This document shows positions 25,783 to 37,171 of a DNA stretch of 64,000 nucleotides, in pieces (position 1 is the stretch's first letter; each line of letters starts with the position of its first letter). Source of the stretch: Amphibacillus marinus (lineage in GTDB: Bacteria > Bacillota > Bacilli > Bacillales > Amphibacillaceae); assembly GCF_900110345.1 (NCBI RefSeq), contig NZ_FODJ01000003.1, positions 248,001 through 312,000 on the forward strand, given 5' to 3'. Both the position numbers and the translations under genes were made by a program. The notes beneath the pieces are model-generated. The model did no database searches. It had not been told where the DNA came from and worked only from the letters and a program-made list of their open reading frames with translations.

Positions 25783-25901
25783 TTCTCATCCTCCCTTCAA
25801 TTAATTTCCATACGTTAATCTTCTCATAAATTCGTTTTTTTTCAAGGGGTTTCGACGATGAATCGTTCGTCAAATAATGAGCCAAATCCCTATTAATCGA
25901 C

Positions 25902-26000
25902 TTTTACTAAAGTAAACCGACAATTAGTGGGGATCTTACAGTCCGTTAATCCGTGATAAGTTTTGTTTTTTGGAAACCTTTTTACTAAAGTGGACGTATT
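25902..26000 (+). promoter_or_regulatory. ECF-type promoter with repeated dyad between receptor and sigma genes
   Basis: GGAAAC (25972-25977), 17-bp spacer, CGTATT (25995-26000) match an ECF promoter and would let the sigma factor at 26025 drive itself. The 12-mer TTTTACTAAAGT occurs twice, at 25902-25913 and at 25980-25991, the latter inside the promoter spacer. The first copy extends to a perfect dyad TTTACT-AA-AGTAAA. These look like binding sites for an unidentified regulator. Confidence 0.6.
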
Positions 26001-26024
26001 AAAAAAGAGAGGAGGTTGTTCACC

Positions 26025-26558
26025 ATGACAGAAATGTTTAACGATGAAGAAATTGATTTTGGCTTTAATAATGCTAGCCAGCGCTCATTTGCTGACGTAT
26101 ACCAACTCCATGTCGAAACAATCTATCGCATCTGTTATACAATGGTTGGCAATAAAGGGGATGCAGAGGATATGTGCCAGTCTGTATTTATTAAGCTATT
26201 AGAGAAGCAGAGGAGCTTTGCTAATGTCAACCATGAGCATGCCTGGTTAATTACCACTGCCAAAAATCAATGTATTGATCTTCATCGGAGTCGATTAAGA
26301 CGAAAAGTTATTCAGTTTGATATTGATTTGCTTGGTTGGGAGGGGTTGGACCAATTTGAGTATCAGGATTTAGAAGAGCAATTAAAGAAATTACCTCCGT
26401 TAAATCGGCTTATTATCTATCTGCACTATTACGAAGGATACAAGCTTGCAGAAATAGCTAAGCTACTCCAAGTAAATTTAAACACAATTAAGACGAGAAT
26501 GCGCCGGGCCAAGAAGGTACTTAGCACTGAACTAGGAGGGATAAATGATGAAAGGTGA
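26025..26558 (+). CDS. ECF RNA polymerase sigma factor
   Basis: 177 aa: a 20-residue acidic extension, region 2 (ADVYQLHVETIYRICYTMVG, DAEDMCQSVFIKLLE, HAWLITTAKNQCIDLHR) and region 4 (LPPLNRLIIYLHYYEGYKLAEIA, then the helix NTIKTRMRRAKK). ATG 26025 follows GGAGGT by eight bases. Overlaps the next gene. Its own promoter appears to be of ECF type. Divergent from the receptor/peptide cassette. Confidence 0.87.
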   Translation: MTEMFNDEEIDFGFNNASQRSFADVYQLHVETIYRICYTMVGNKGDAEDMCQSVFIKLLEKQRSFANVNHEHAWLITTAKNQCIDLHRSRLRRKVIQFDIDLLGWEGLDQFEYQDLEEQLKKLPPLNRLIIYLHYYEGYKLAEIAKLLQVNLNTIKTRMRRAKKVLSTELGGINDER

Positions 26559-27405
26559 TAAACTTAATCGTTACTATGAAGCAACAGGACCTTCAGGAGA
26601 GCAGAAAGATAGCATGTTGGGCGAAATTTATCAGTCTTCAAAACGTGTGACGAACCCAAAAAGACACTGGAAAAAACATCTGCCCCTCATTCCTGTAACA
26701 GCAGCAAGCATACTACTGCTTTTAATTCTGACCCTGTTTATGCCAAGAGTGATTGAGCGTAACCCATCAGGCGCACAAGGGGACCATTACCAAATTCGGT
26801 TAAACCCGCAATACGATTCAATTAGAAATTCAGATGAGACGTTTATTGTTGAAGAAATTAATGGCTGGTTTGAAATGTTTTTTCAAATTGAGGGCGACAA
26901 TATTCGAGAAATAAACATTAAGGCAGAAAATGAATATGTCGACGGCTATGGTATTAGAGAAGCAACTGAGCATTATGGTGAAAGGGATTATGAGAGTAAT
27001 TATTACGATAGTCAGATCTGGTCATATAACCGTTATTATGATGATTTTCTTACACAAGAGATTACCTTTCAGTTTGATCAGGACTTTACTGCCCATGATG
27101 AAATTAATTATAAATGGACCGCCTGGGAATTATATAAGTGGTCAATTACTGACGAATTTGAACACTATTATTTTGATCGTTTCAGCCACCTGAGTAATAA
27201 AGCGTTACAGATTGTTACCGATAACAATGGTGGTCGCGTGCCTGGTGAATTGCAGCTCAATGACTATCCAGATGAACTTAAAGAAGATTTAATTACAATT
27301 ACAATTACTGACCATGATGGGAATGAGACTGTTAAATACATTCAAATTAAGCTATCTAATAATGAAGATCACTATATGATTATTCAAGCTGAGGTAATAG
27401 ATTAG
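26545..27405 (+). CDS. Single-pass membrane protein, probable anti-sigma factor
   Basis: 286 aa: about 45 cytoplasmic residues, one membrane helix at about 46-66 (LPLIPVTAASILLLLILTLF), and an extracellular domain of about 210 residues rich in Tyr, Asp and Asn with beta character. Starts inside the sigma gene end (ATG 26545, or 26548 with better spacing from GGAGGG). Position right behind an ECF sigma gene is the main evidence for an anti-sigma role; no zinc motif is present. Confidence 0.65.
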   Translation: MMKGDKLNRYYEATGPSGEQKDSMLGEIYQSSKRVTNPKRHWKKHLPLIPVTAASILLLLILTLFMPRVIERNPSGAQGDHYQIRLNPQYDSIRNSDETFIVEEINGWFEMFFQIEGDNIREINIKAENEYVDGYGIREATEHYGERDYESNYYDSQIWSYNRYYDDFLTQEITFQFDQDFTAHDEINYKWTAWELYKWSITDEFEHYYFDRFSHLSNKALQIVTDNNGGRVPGELQLNDYPDELKEDLITITITDHDGNETVKYIQIKLSNNEDHYMIIQAEVID

Positions 27406-27467
27406 GTTAATAGTGTCAGAAGAACAGCTAAGCTTAATAAGTTATCGACTTTTTTTGAAAAAATAGA

Positions 27468-27517
27468 AATAACGAGCTAACAGACTGTCAAAAGTGACAA
27501 TCCGTTAGCTCGTTATT
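27468..27517. terminator. Bidirectional terminator
   Basis: AATAACGAGCTAAC / GTTAGCTCGTTATT, 14-bp perfect stem with a GTCAAAAGTGAC inner hairpin, between convergent genes. Confidence 0.85.
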
Positions 27518-28346
27518 ATTTGTATTTTTCCTCAAGCCTAGTCATCCACCAACCGAGCAAGGTTCCTGCAAGTAACAGTGCTGCACAAGCGAGTAAACCA
27601 AGCAGGGTTATTCCGCTATAATCAACAGGAACAATCATCACTGTTGAAGCAAACACAACCCCTAGAATAAAGTGGAAAAGTGGTCGATAAGCTTTTCGGA
27701 AAATAAAATCCATTAGTTTCGATAAGCTTAATACACAGATTACTACGCCAAGAAAGACAGGAATAATAATTGACCATTCCCCATCCTTAATACCATCCGA
27801 CATTGCCTTATACATGCCCATATAGATTAGAAAATTGGATGGACTTAACCCTGGAATAATCATTCCCAGTCCAATTAAACCACCGGCGAGTACCCAAGTA
27901 TAGAGATTCTGATCTACCGCACCTTGAATTAAGTTTTGCCCATAGATTAAAAATAGCAGGGCCAGCACAAATGTGATGATCAGAATATAGATATCGCGTG
28001 GTTCTCTACCATGTTTACCCGCCTCAGCCCAAAGTGCAGGAACCGTTCCAACGATACAGCCAACAAAAAACCATAAAATCGGCGTTTGGTAATTTCCAAG
28101 TAAGAAACTAACAACAAAGGAAAAGATAAAGATCCCAAAGACGGCACCTAAACCAATGGGGATAAAGAATCGAACATTTTCTTTGAAGTTCTTTGTTATA
28201 TGGGCCAGAAAAGTAATAATCCGCTCGTAAATGCCGAATACAGCCGCAAGAGCACCGCCACTAACGCCAGGCAGAATAAAGCCGGATCCGATAAAAATAC
28301 CTTTAATGAAGCGTAACAACCAATCAAATGAACGAGGTTTGTCCAT
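27516..28346 (-). CDS. DUF368 membrane protein, undecaprenyl-phosphate translocase (PopT-like)
   Basis: 276 aa with about eight hydrophobic segments and the DUF368 repeat motifs FILPGVSGGALAAVFGIYE near the start and GMIIPGLSPSNFLIYMGMY in the second half. DUF368 members such as PopT recycle the C55 lipid carrier from the outer to the inner leaflet for cell-wall synthesis. AAAGGGGTG lies ten bases before ATG 28346; the GTG four codons up overlaps that ribosome site. Confidence 0.87.
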   Translation of the reverse strand: MDKPRSFDWLLRFIKGIFIGSGFILPGVSGGALAAVFGIYERIITFLAHITKNFKENVRFFIPIGLGAVFGIFIFSFVVSFLLGNYQTPILWFFVGCIVGTVPALWAEAGKHGREPRDIYILIITFVLALLFLIYGQNLIQGAVDQNLYTWVLAGGLIGLGMIIPGLSPSNFLIYMGMYKAMSDGIKDGEWSIIIPVFLGVVICVLSLSKLMDFIFRKAYRPLFHFILGVVFASTVMIVPVDYSGITLLGLLACAALLLAGTLLGWWMTRLEEKYK

Positions 28347-28502
28347 TAAAACGTGCACCCCTTTTGTGATGAATAGATAATTTTGCCGTACGATTTATCA
28401 TAGCATATTTTTTCAAAAATGCATGAAATTATGCTGTAAGTTTGTGCTATAGTCAGTATATGCAAAAGTACGTGATAAATTAGTTTAAAAGAGGTGAGCA
28501 GT

Positions 28503-29393
28503 ATGGGTGGTGTGTTACAGAATCCGAGCTATCGAACAGTAAAGCAAATAAAAAAAGGTTGGTCTTCTGACCAAAAGTATTTTGTGCGCACGATAGATGA
28601 TAAAGCATTACTTATTCGCCAAACAGAGCTTTCAGCCTATGATCAAAAAGTTAGTGAGTTTAATATGTTAAAAACATTAACTTCAATGGGGTTTCATACC
28701 AATCAGCCAATTGAATTAATTCCCTGCAAGGAAGAGGAAACTCTTTATATGATTATGAGTTGGTGTCATGGGCAAGATGCTGAGATCATTTTACCGACGC
28801 TAACCAATGAACAGCATTATCAGCTTGGGATCAAAGCTGGTCAAATGCTTAGGACAATTCATGATGTTAATGTTCCTGCAAAGCATCAAGACTGGCAGGC
28901 TTTTTATCTAAAGAAAACAGAATACAAGATTAAGAAATATCTTAGATGTGATGAGTCCTTTGATGGGGATACCTTGATCATCAATTATTTACAACAACAT
29001 CAGGAGCTACTCAATGACCGACCACAATGCTTTCACCATGGTGACTATCATCTCGGCAACATGATTTTAACCGAAAATAATGACCTGGCTATTATTGATT
29101 TTAATCGTCATGATGTTGGTGACCCTTGGGAGGAATTTAATCGTCTTTCTTTTAGTGCTAAGATAAGCCCAGCATTTGCAACTGGGCAGATCGATGGCTA
29201 TTTTGCTGGTACTCCACCAAAGTTGTTCTTTCAGACACTAGCCTTTTATTTCTGTAGCAATATAATTGGATCCCTACCTTGGGCTATTCCCTATGGAACA
29301 CAAGAGGTTGCGTTCATGAAGCGACAAGCAGCTGATTTCCTTCAATGGTTTGAAGCTGGAACGTTGCCAGATTGGTACTTAAGTAAAAGTTAG
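28503..29393 (+). CDS. Aminoglycoside-phosphotransferase-fold kinase
   Basis: 296 aa of the APH/choline-kinase fold: hinge region YMIMSWCHGQDAE, catalytic loop CFHHGDYHLGNMIL (HGDxHxxN) and metal motif IIDFNRHDVGDPWEEFNR, where the usual DFD reads DFN. Likely phosphorylates a small hydroxyl metabolite or antibiotic; the substrate cannot be told. AGAGGTGA ribosome site before ATG 28503. Confidence 0.8.
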   Translation: MGGVLQNPSYRTVKQIKKGWSSDQKYFVRTIDDKALLIRQTELSAYDQKVSEFNMLKTLTSMGFHTNQPIELIPCKEEETLYMIMSWCHGQDAEIILPTLTNEQHYQLGIKAGQMLRTIHDVNVPAKHQDWQAFYLKKTEYKIKKYLRCDESFDGDTLIINYLQQHQELLNDRPQCFHHGDYHLGNMILTENNDLAIIDFNRHDVGDPWEEFNRLSFSAKISPAFATGQIDGYFAGTPPKLFFQTLAFYFCSNIIGSLPWAIPYGTQEVAFMKRQAADFLQWFEAGTLPDWYLSKS

Positions 29394-29533
29394 CAAGAAC
29401 GGTTTATTTATCTGAATTGTCAGAAATTTTAACAACGTGTGAGTAAATGTGACAATGTAGTTGTCTGGGTGATAACGTTGTAATATTATTACCTATGTGT
29501 TTTCAAATGCTTTGAAGGGAAGGATGACCAAAC

Positions 29534-30454
29534 ATGCAGATAAAAAAGATAGCCATTATTGGTCTGGGGGCACTTGGTGTGATGTATGCTGAGCATTTTT
29601 CAAAACATCTACCAGCTAATGCTCTCCGCATTATAGCAGATGAAGAACGAATTGAAAGATATAAAAAAGAGGGTTTTTTTAGTAACGAGCGGCGCTGTCA
29701 ATTCTCGTATGTAACACCAGAAGAGGAGATGACTCCGGCTGATTTGGTTTTAATTACGGTTAAATTCAATGGCTTAGCAGAAGCATTGGAAGCAGTAAGA
29801 AATCAGGTTGGTGAGCATACGATTATTATGTCAGCAATTAATGGTATTACGAGTGAAGAGCTCATTAGTGAAGTGTACGGGAAAGAGCGCGTGCTTTATT
29901 GTGTTGCGCAAGGAATGGATGCGGTGAAAGAAGGAAACAGGCTTACTTACGCCAATAAAGGTGTGCTTTGTTTTGGTGAAGAAGTAATGACGGAGCCAAC
30001 GAAGAATGTGCAGGCTGTTGCGCGTTTCTTTGATTCGGTAGCTTTTCCGTACGAAATTGATCAGAACATGAGAAAGAGACAATGGGGCAAATTTATGCTC
30101 AATGTCGGCGTCAATCAAACGGTTGCAGTATACCAAACCAACTATGAAGGGGTGCAGGTAGACGGCAAAGTAAGAGATACCATGATCGCTGCAATGAAAG
30201 AGGTAAAAGCGCTATCTGAGCATACCGATACACCACTAGATGATTCGGACCTTAAGTATTGGCTAAATTGTCTTAACCAGCTTCATCCGCAAGGGAAACC
30301 ATCGATGCGGCAGGATTTCGAAGCTAAGCGCTATTGTGAAGTTGAATTATTTAGTGGGACTGTCTTAAAGCTGGCCAGCCGCTTTGGTGTCGAGACGCCA
30401 ATTAACCAGATGCTATATGATCAAATTGCAGAAATTGAGTTGCAGTATACTTAA
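29534..30454 (+). CDS. panE: 2-dehydropantoate 2-reductase family (PanE/ApbA-like)
   Basis: 306 aa: N-terminal Rossmann motif IGLGALGVMYAEHF, the catalytic Lys in RQWGKFMLNVGVNQTVAVY and C-terminal helical domain with PSMRQDFEAKR and the ETPIN motif. Reduces ketopantoate with NADPH in the pantothenate pathway; since no panB or panC is adjacent, another 2-keto acid substrate is possible. Good GGGAAGGA ribosome site. Confidence 0.85.
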   Translation: MQIKKIAIIGLGALGVMYAEHFSKHLPANALRIIADEERIERYKKEGFFSNERRCQFSYVTPEEEMTPADLVLITVKFNGLAEALEAVRNQVGEHTIIMSAINGITSEELISEVYGKERVLYCVAQGMDAVKEGNRLTYANKGVLCFGEEVMTEPTKNVQAVARFFDSVAFPYEIDQNMRKRQWGKFMLNVGVNQTVAVYQTNYEGVQVDGKVRDTMIAAMKEVKALSEHTDTPLDDSDLKYWLNCLNQLHPQGKPSMRQDFEAKRYCEVELFSGTVLKLASRFGVETPINQMLYDQIAEIELQYT

Positions 30455-30463
30455 GAAGGAAAG

Positions 30464-30493
30464 AGGGCGCCAAGCTAGGGTAGCCCTTTTTTT
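30464..30493 (+). terminator. Terminator after panE-like gene
   Basis: AGGGC / GCCCT stem with a 14-nt loop, followed by seven T. Confidence 0.75.
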
Positions 30494-30561
30494 AATGCCG
30501 TTATCCCCGCTTTCCGAATTGACCTTGTTAGTATGGAAAGATCGCACCTATTCCACTAATT

Positions 30562-30650
30562 TCGCTCTCAACTCAGACAGTTGCGCACTTAATCTATGTT
30601 TCAGTGCAATTAACAAACTTTACGTGCGAACACTTATCAATTGAGAGCGA
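30562..30650. repeat. Degenerate repeat region bounded by inverted GCTCTCAA arms
   Basis: TCGCTCTCAA (30562-30571) and TTGAGAGCGA (30641-30650) bound a stretch of related, decayed units (GTTGCGCACTTAA, CAGTGCAATTAACA, CGTGCGAACACTTA). It resembles the tandem GCTCTCAACT-type intergenic repeats scattered in Bacillaceae genomes, recalled from memory. No gene in it. The surrounding 30494-30912 shows no other feature. Confidence 0.45.
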
Positions 30651-30912
30651 TTACTCCTAAATAAGGAGACATTCACAGGTGATGAGAATATTTTGAAGTT
30701 AAAATTCCTGTACTAATACAAAAAATTTAATAGCAAGATATATTAGCTTCTGTTTTACCTTGAATTACTCCTCTCTTTTTGATTGATACTTACTAATTTA
30801 TTTGATGTATTAAGAATAACCAAACTTTTGTATTTTATTATAAGTAGCTATTCGAATAAGTAATTTGTTGTATAACAGATTGTTTTTGAATGGTTATTCA
30901 CCGATTGGAGAC

Positions 30913-30941
30913 TTGACAGGGTAAAAAGTCTGTGATAGAAA
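30913..30941 (+). promoter_or_regulatory. Sigma-A promoter of the antiterminator gene
   Basis: TTGACA, 17-bp spacer, TAGAAA. It begins TTGACAGGG, the same as the bglP promoter at 31891. Confidence 0.65.
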
Positions 30942-31004
30942 AATGATGATATTATTTTTATTTTTTAGCGAAGGTGGATGCACAGAAAAAAGGGCGGTGA
31001 GTAG

Positions 31005-31883
31005 GTGAAAATAGATAAAATTTTGAATAATAATGTTGTAACAACAACGAACCAGGAAGGGCAAGAAATGGTCGTAATGGGGAGGGGCTTAGCATTCCAA
31101 AAGAAGATCGGTCAGTCAATTGAAAATAGTAAGGTTGAGAAAATGTTTGTGGTACAGGATAAAGAAATAGCACTTAAACTTGACCAGTTATTAAAATACA
31201 CTTCAGAGGAGTATCTCGATATCGCTTCTGAGATTTTAATTTATGCCCAAAAACATTTGCCATACAAGTTAGACGAATATCTTTATGTCGCATTAACCGA
31301 CCATTTGAGCTTTGCTATTGCACGGTACAAGCAAGGCATTCAGCTAAAGAATAAGCTGCTTTACGAGGTAAGAAAGTACTACAAAAGAGAATTTCAGGTT
31401 GCAAAACGCTGCCTAGGAATTATTGAGCAACGTACCGGTATTGTACTGGATGAGGATGAAGCGGGTTCAATTGCGCTACATCTCGTTAATAGTCAATTAT
31501 CTGGGGAGAACATGCAGGCAGCCATTCAAGTTACAGAGATGGTTGATAGTATTTTAAACATTGTTAAGTATTTTTTTCAAATGAGTCTTGATGAGACTAC
31601 CATTAACTACGAACGGTTTGTCACGCATCTTCGTTATTTCTCTGTACGGTTTGTTCGGAGAGAGGAGTCGACAGATACTGTTGATGATTTCATGCATGAG
31701 CAGGTTAAGGTTAAGTATGCTAGGGCCTATGCCTGTACGGAGAGAATTAATCTGTATTTAGAGCAGGAGTTTAAATGGCCGCTTTCGCAGGACGAGCGTG
31801 TTTATTTAACTGTTCATATTCATCGAGTCACCTATCGTGAGCGTAAGGAAGCAGAAAATCGAAAAAATAATGAAAACGCTTAA
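31005..31883 (+). CDS. licT: BglG/LicT-family transcriptional antiterminator
   Basis: 292 aa: RNA-binding CAT domain (residues 1-55, KIDKILNNNVVTTTNQEGQE), then two PTS regulation domains with conserved histidines H100 and H159 (PRD1), H208 and H271/H273 (PRD2). It binds the RAT sequence at 31957-31985 and prevents the terminator when phosphorylated by HPr and not by the permease, so bglPH is expressed when beta-glucosides are present. Starts with GTG; the ribosome site GGCGGTGAG is moderate. Confidence 0.92.
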   Translation: MKIDKILNNNVVTTTNQEGQEMVVMGRGLAFQKKIGQSIENSKVEKMFVVQDKEIALKLDQLLKYTSEEYLDIASEILIYAQKHLPYKLDEYLYVALTDHLSFAIARYKQGIQLKNKLLYEVRKYYKREFQVAKRCLGIIEQRTGIVLDEDEAGSIALHLVNSQLSGENMQAAIQVTEMVDSILNIVKYFFQMSLDETTINYERFVTHLRYFSVRFVRREESTDTVDDFMHEQVKVKYARAYACTERINLYLEQEFKWPLSQDERVYLTVHIHRVTYRERKEAENRKNNENA

Positions 31884-31919
31884 TTTTTTGTTGACAGGGA
31901 AATGTAAGCGTGTTAGATT
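31871..31919 (+). promoter_or_regulatory. cre site and promoter of bglP
   Basis: TGAAAACGCTTAAT (31871-31884) fits cre TGAAARCGYTTNCW with one mismatch and overlaps the licT stop. TTGACA (31891-31896), 17-bp spacer and TAGATT (31914-31919) follow. CcpA there would repress bglPH when better sugars are available. Confidence 0.7.
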
Positions 31920-31956
31920 TAAGGTGTTAATCGATTAATAAAACTATATACTATTT

Positions 31957-32040
31957 AGGAATGTTACCTTTTTTGGGCATAACCTGAATCAATCAAAGCT
32001 ACACGATAAGTGTAGGCTTATGATTGGTTCAGGTTTTTTA
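31957..32040 (+). terminator. RAT antiterminator target and overlapping terminator
   Basis: RAT-like sequence at 31957-31985 (GGAATGTTACC ... GGGCATAACCT) overlaps the first arm of a terminator stem, AACCTGAATCAATCA (31981-31995) with TGATTGGTTCAGGTT (32021-32035) and a T-run. This is the standard LicT/SacY-type switch in front of bglP. Confidence 0.9.
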
Positions 32041-32069
32041 TTTGAAATTTCCAATTAAAGAAAGGATGA

Positions 32070-34001
<1,932 letters not shown>

Positions 34002-34053
34002 CTCTGGAAGTGGATTAGAGGTGCACATGATGCACCTCTAAATAGATAAGTGA

Positions 34054-35517
<1,464 letters not shown>

Positions 35518-35527
35518 AAAATAACGG

Positions 35528-35560
35528 GTAGGCACATTAGTTAATGTGTCTACTTTTTTT
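35528..35560 (+). terminator. Terminator of the bgl operon
   Basis: GTAGGCACATTA / TAATGTGTCTAC stem (one wobble), 2-nt loop, seven T. Confidence 0.87.
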
Positions 35561-35907
35561 GAGTAAAACAGCAAATTGATAAGTTGCTAATATCGCCAAT
35601 TAATAAAGGCATTTGCTTTCATTCCTAAGTAATTCCTTAGCCCAATAAAGCGCTCAACAATTCTTTCCCCTCGCGCAAGTTCTGTATCTGTTGTTAAGTG
35701 ATTTCTGTTGCTTCGTTTCTTTTGGTACAGTTAATTTTTATTCGTTTTGAGTTGAAAGCTTTGTTCAATTATAATGAGGGATGTGCTTAACTTAAAGAGA
35801 AAGAATAGCTTTTGGGAAAGAAGCTAATAAGCAGAAGCAAGCTTCTCGGACAAAGAGAATTGAGGAGAATTTTAAGAATAAATTATTTTATAGAGGGAGG
35901 AATTAAG
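35561..35907. other. Intergenic region, no supported gene
   Basis: On the minus strand a 47-codon open stretch (35587-35730) contains TDTELARGERIVERFIGLRN but has no start codon and is preceded by a stop. It may be the tail of a decayed gene. TTGAGT/TATAAT at about 35746-35777 could be the promoter of the Nudix gene. Confidence 0.35.
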
Positions 35908-36444
35908 ATGGAAAAATGGGACGTTTATGACCGCGAGCGCAATTTAACTGGAGAAACGATGACCAGAGGTGATCGTTTTACAGATGGGGCATATCATTTA
36001 GTGGTGCACGTATGTATTTTTAATCAGAAGGGACAACTGTTAATTCAACAACGGCAACCGTTTAAAAAGGGTTGGTCTAATTTATGGGACGTAACGGTTG
36101 GCGGTAGTGCAGTAGCAGGTGACAATAGTCGTCAGGCCGCTGAACGCGAGGTGTTTGAAGAAATTGGCTATAGAATTAATCTAACGGATACGCCCGTTGC
36201 TTTAACCGTAAATTTTGAACGTGGTTTTGATGACTTCTATTTAATTGAGTATGATCTTGATCTTCAGCAACTTAAGCTACAGCCGGAAGAGGTACAGGCC
36301 GTTAAATGGGCAAGCTTAGAAGAAGTCTTGACTTTAATTGATCATAAAGCGTTCGTACCTTATCACAAAAGTTTAATAGAGACTTTATTTGTGATGCGAA
36401 AAAGGATTGGTGCGCATCACTATATAATAGAAGAAAAAAGCTAG
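35908..36444 (+). CDS. Nudix hydrolase, isopentenyl-diphosphate-isomerase-like
   Basis: 178 aa. Nudix box GGSAVAGDNSRQAAEREVFEEIG in two pieces (the usual first Glu is Asp, as in IPP-isomerase-like members). The start MEKWDVYDRERNLTGETM is typical for the YfcD-like group. Hydrolyses a nucleoside diphosphate derivative or similar substrate. GGGAGG stands nine bases before ATG 35908; the 32-codon longer frame does not have a ribosome site. Confidence 0.82.
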   Translation: MEKWDVYDRERNLTGETMTRGDRFTDGAYHLVVHVCIFNQKGQLLIQQRQPFKKGWSNLWDVTVGGSAVAGDNSRQAAEREVFEEIGYRINLTDTPVALTVNFERGFDDFYLIEYDLDLQQLKLQPEEVQAVKWASLEEVLTLIDHKAFVPYHKSLIETLFVMRKRIGAHHYIIEEKS

Positions 36445-36469
36445 TCCTCTTACCTCGAGAGACTAGCTT
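36438..36469 (+). terminator. Hairpin after the Nudix gene
   Basis: AAGCTAGTC / GACTAGCTT perfect 9-bp stem overlapping the stop codon; no T-run, so either a weak terminator or a bidirectional one. Confidence 0.55.
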
Positions 36470-36498
36470 AGCTAGGGAAGTCCTTGCTAGTGTAGCAA

Positions 36499-37053
36499 TT
36501 ATAATGAAGCATCAAGCTGCAATGCTGTCTGCCACTGCTCTACTTTTGCCAGGGCAAGCTGATCAGTTAAAATATCATTTGGTTTATTCCCGTGCCCAAT
36601 GAGATAATCAATAAATTTAATCCCCACATAGCTAAAGATGTGATTAAATTGCTGAATCAATGGTAAGGCGGTTAAATTAGGATCAGGGTAATGTGCAGTG
36701 ACAATAACATAAGCTTGTTTGTTCGAAAGATTAGCTTTTAAATCATAACGCTCATCTCTTAAATATTGACTCCAACGGTCAAAGAACAGTTTCATGTGAG
36801 CGGACATGCCAAACCAGTATAGTGGTGTTGCAAAAATGATTGTGTCGTGAGCGAGGAATTTTTCTAAAATTAAAGGATAGTCATCGTCTGCTGGTTCGAA
36901 CCCTGTCGCTGTATGTCTTTGATCTACAATGGGTTCAATGTAATGATCTGCCAAATAAATGCGCTCGTGTTTAATGTTAGCTAGCAAGTTATTAATCAAG
37001 TTCTCTGTGTTACCGCCTTTTCTACTACTCCCCAAAATAACTAAAATACTCAA
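36499..37053 (-). CDS. Flavodoxin-fold NAD(P)H oxidoreductase
   Basis: 184 aa with the FMN-binding phosphate loop ILGSSRKGGNTENL, then FATPLYWFGMSAHMKLFFDRW, the signature of NADPH-dependent FMN reductase / multimeric flavodoxin proteins. Possibly reduces quinones or other electrophiles. TTG start with AAAGGAG ten bases upstream. Divergent from a LysR regulator with which it shares direct repeats. Confidence 0.82.
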   Translation of the reverse strand: MSILVILGSSRKGGNTENLINNLLANIKHERIYLADHYIEPIVDQRHTATGFEPADDDYPLILEKFLAHDTIIFATPLYWFGMSAHMKLFFDRWSQYLRDERYDLKANLSNKQAYVIVTAHYPDPNLTALPLIQQFNHIFSYVGIKFIDYLIGHGNKPNDILTDQLALAKVEQWQTALQLDASL

Positions 37054-37105
37054 GATATATCCACTCCTTTTTTCTACGTTAACACAAGTGTATAATAATA
37101 TTATA

Positions 37106-37151
37106 ATTCAGTAAAATTGAAATAATCGAATCGTTGATTCAGTAAAATTGA
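37106..37151. promoter_or_regulatory. Direct repeats between LysR gene and flavoprotein gene
   Basis: ATTCAGTAAAATTGA occurs exactly twice, at 37106-37120 and 37137-37151, 31 bp (three helical turns) apart, with GAATC-GTT-GATTC between. This is a likely LysR binding region. Confidence 0.55.
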
Positions 37152-37171
37152 TAATAGAAAGTTGGATACTT

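Noticed and set aside
24557-27405. Prophage lysogeny module (because of the AimR-like gene)
   Set aside because: No integrase, repressor, structural or lysis gene lies anywhere in the window; neighbours are ordinary chromosomal ECF operons.
35587-35730. Minus-strand open stretch resembling a gene end
   Set aside because: No start codon and only 47 codons; no family recognised, so not listed as a gene.
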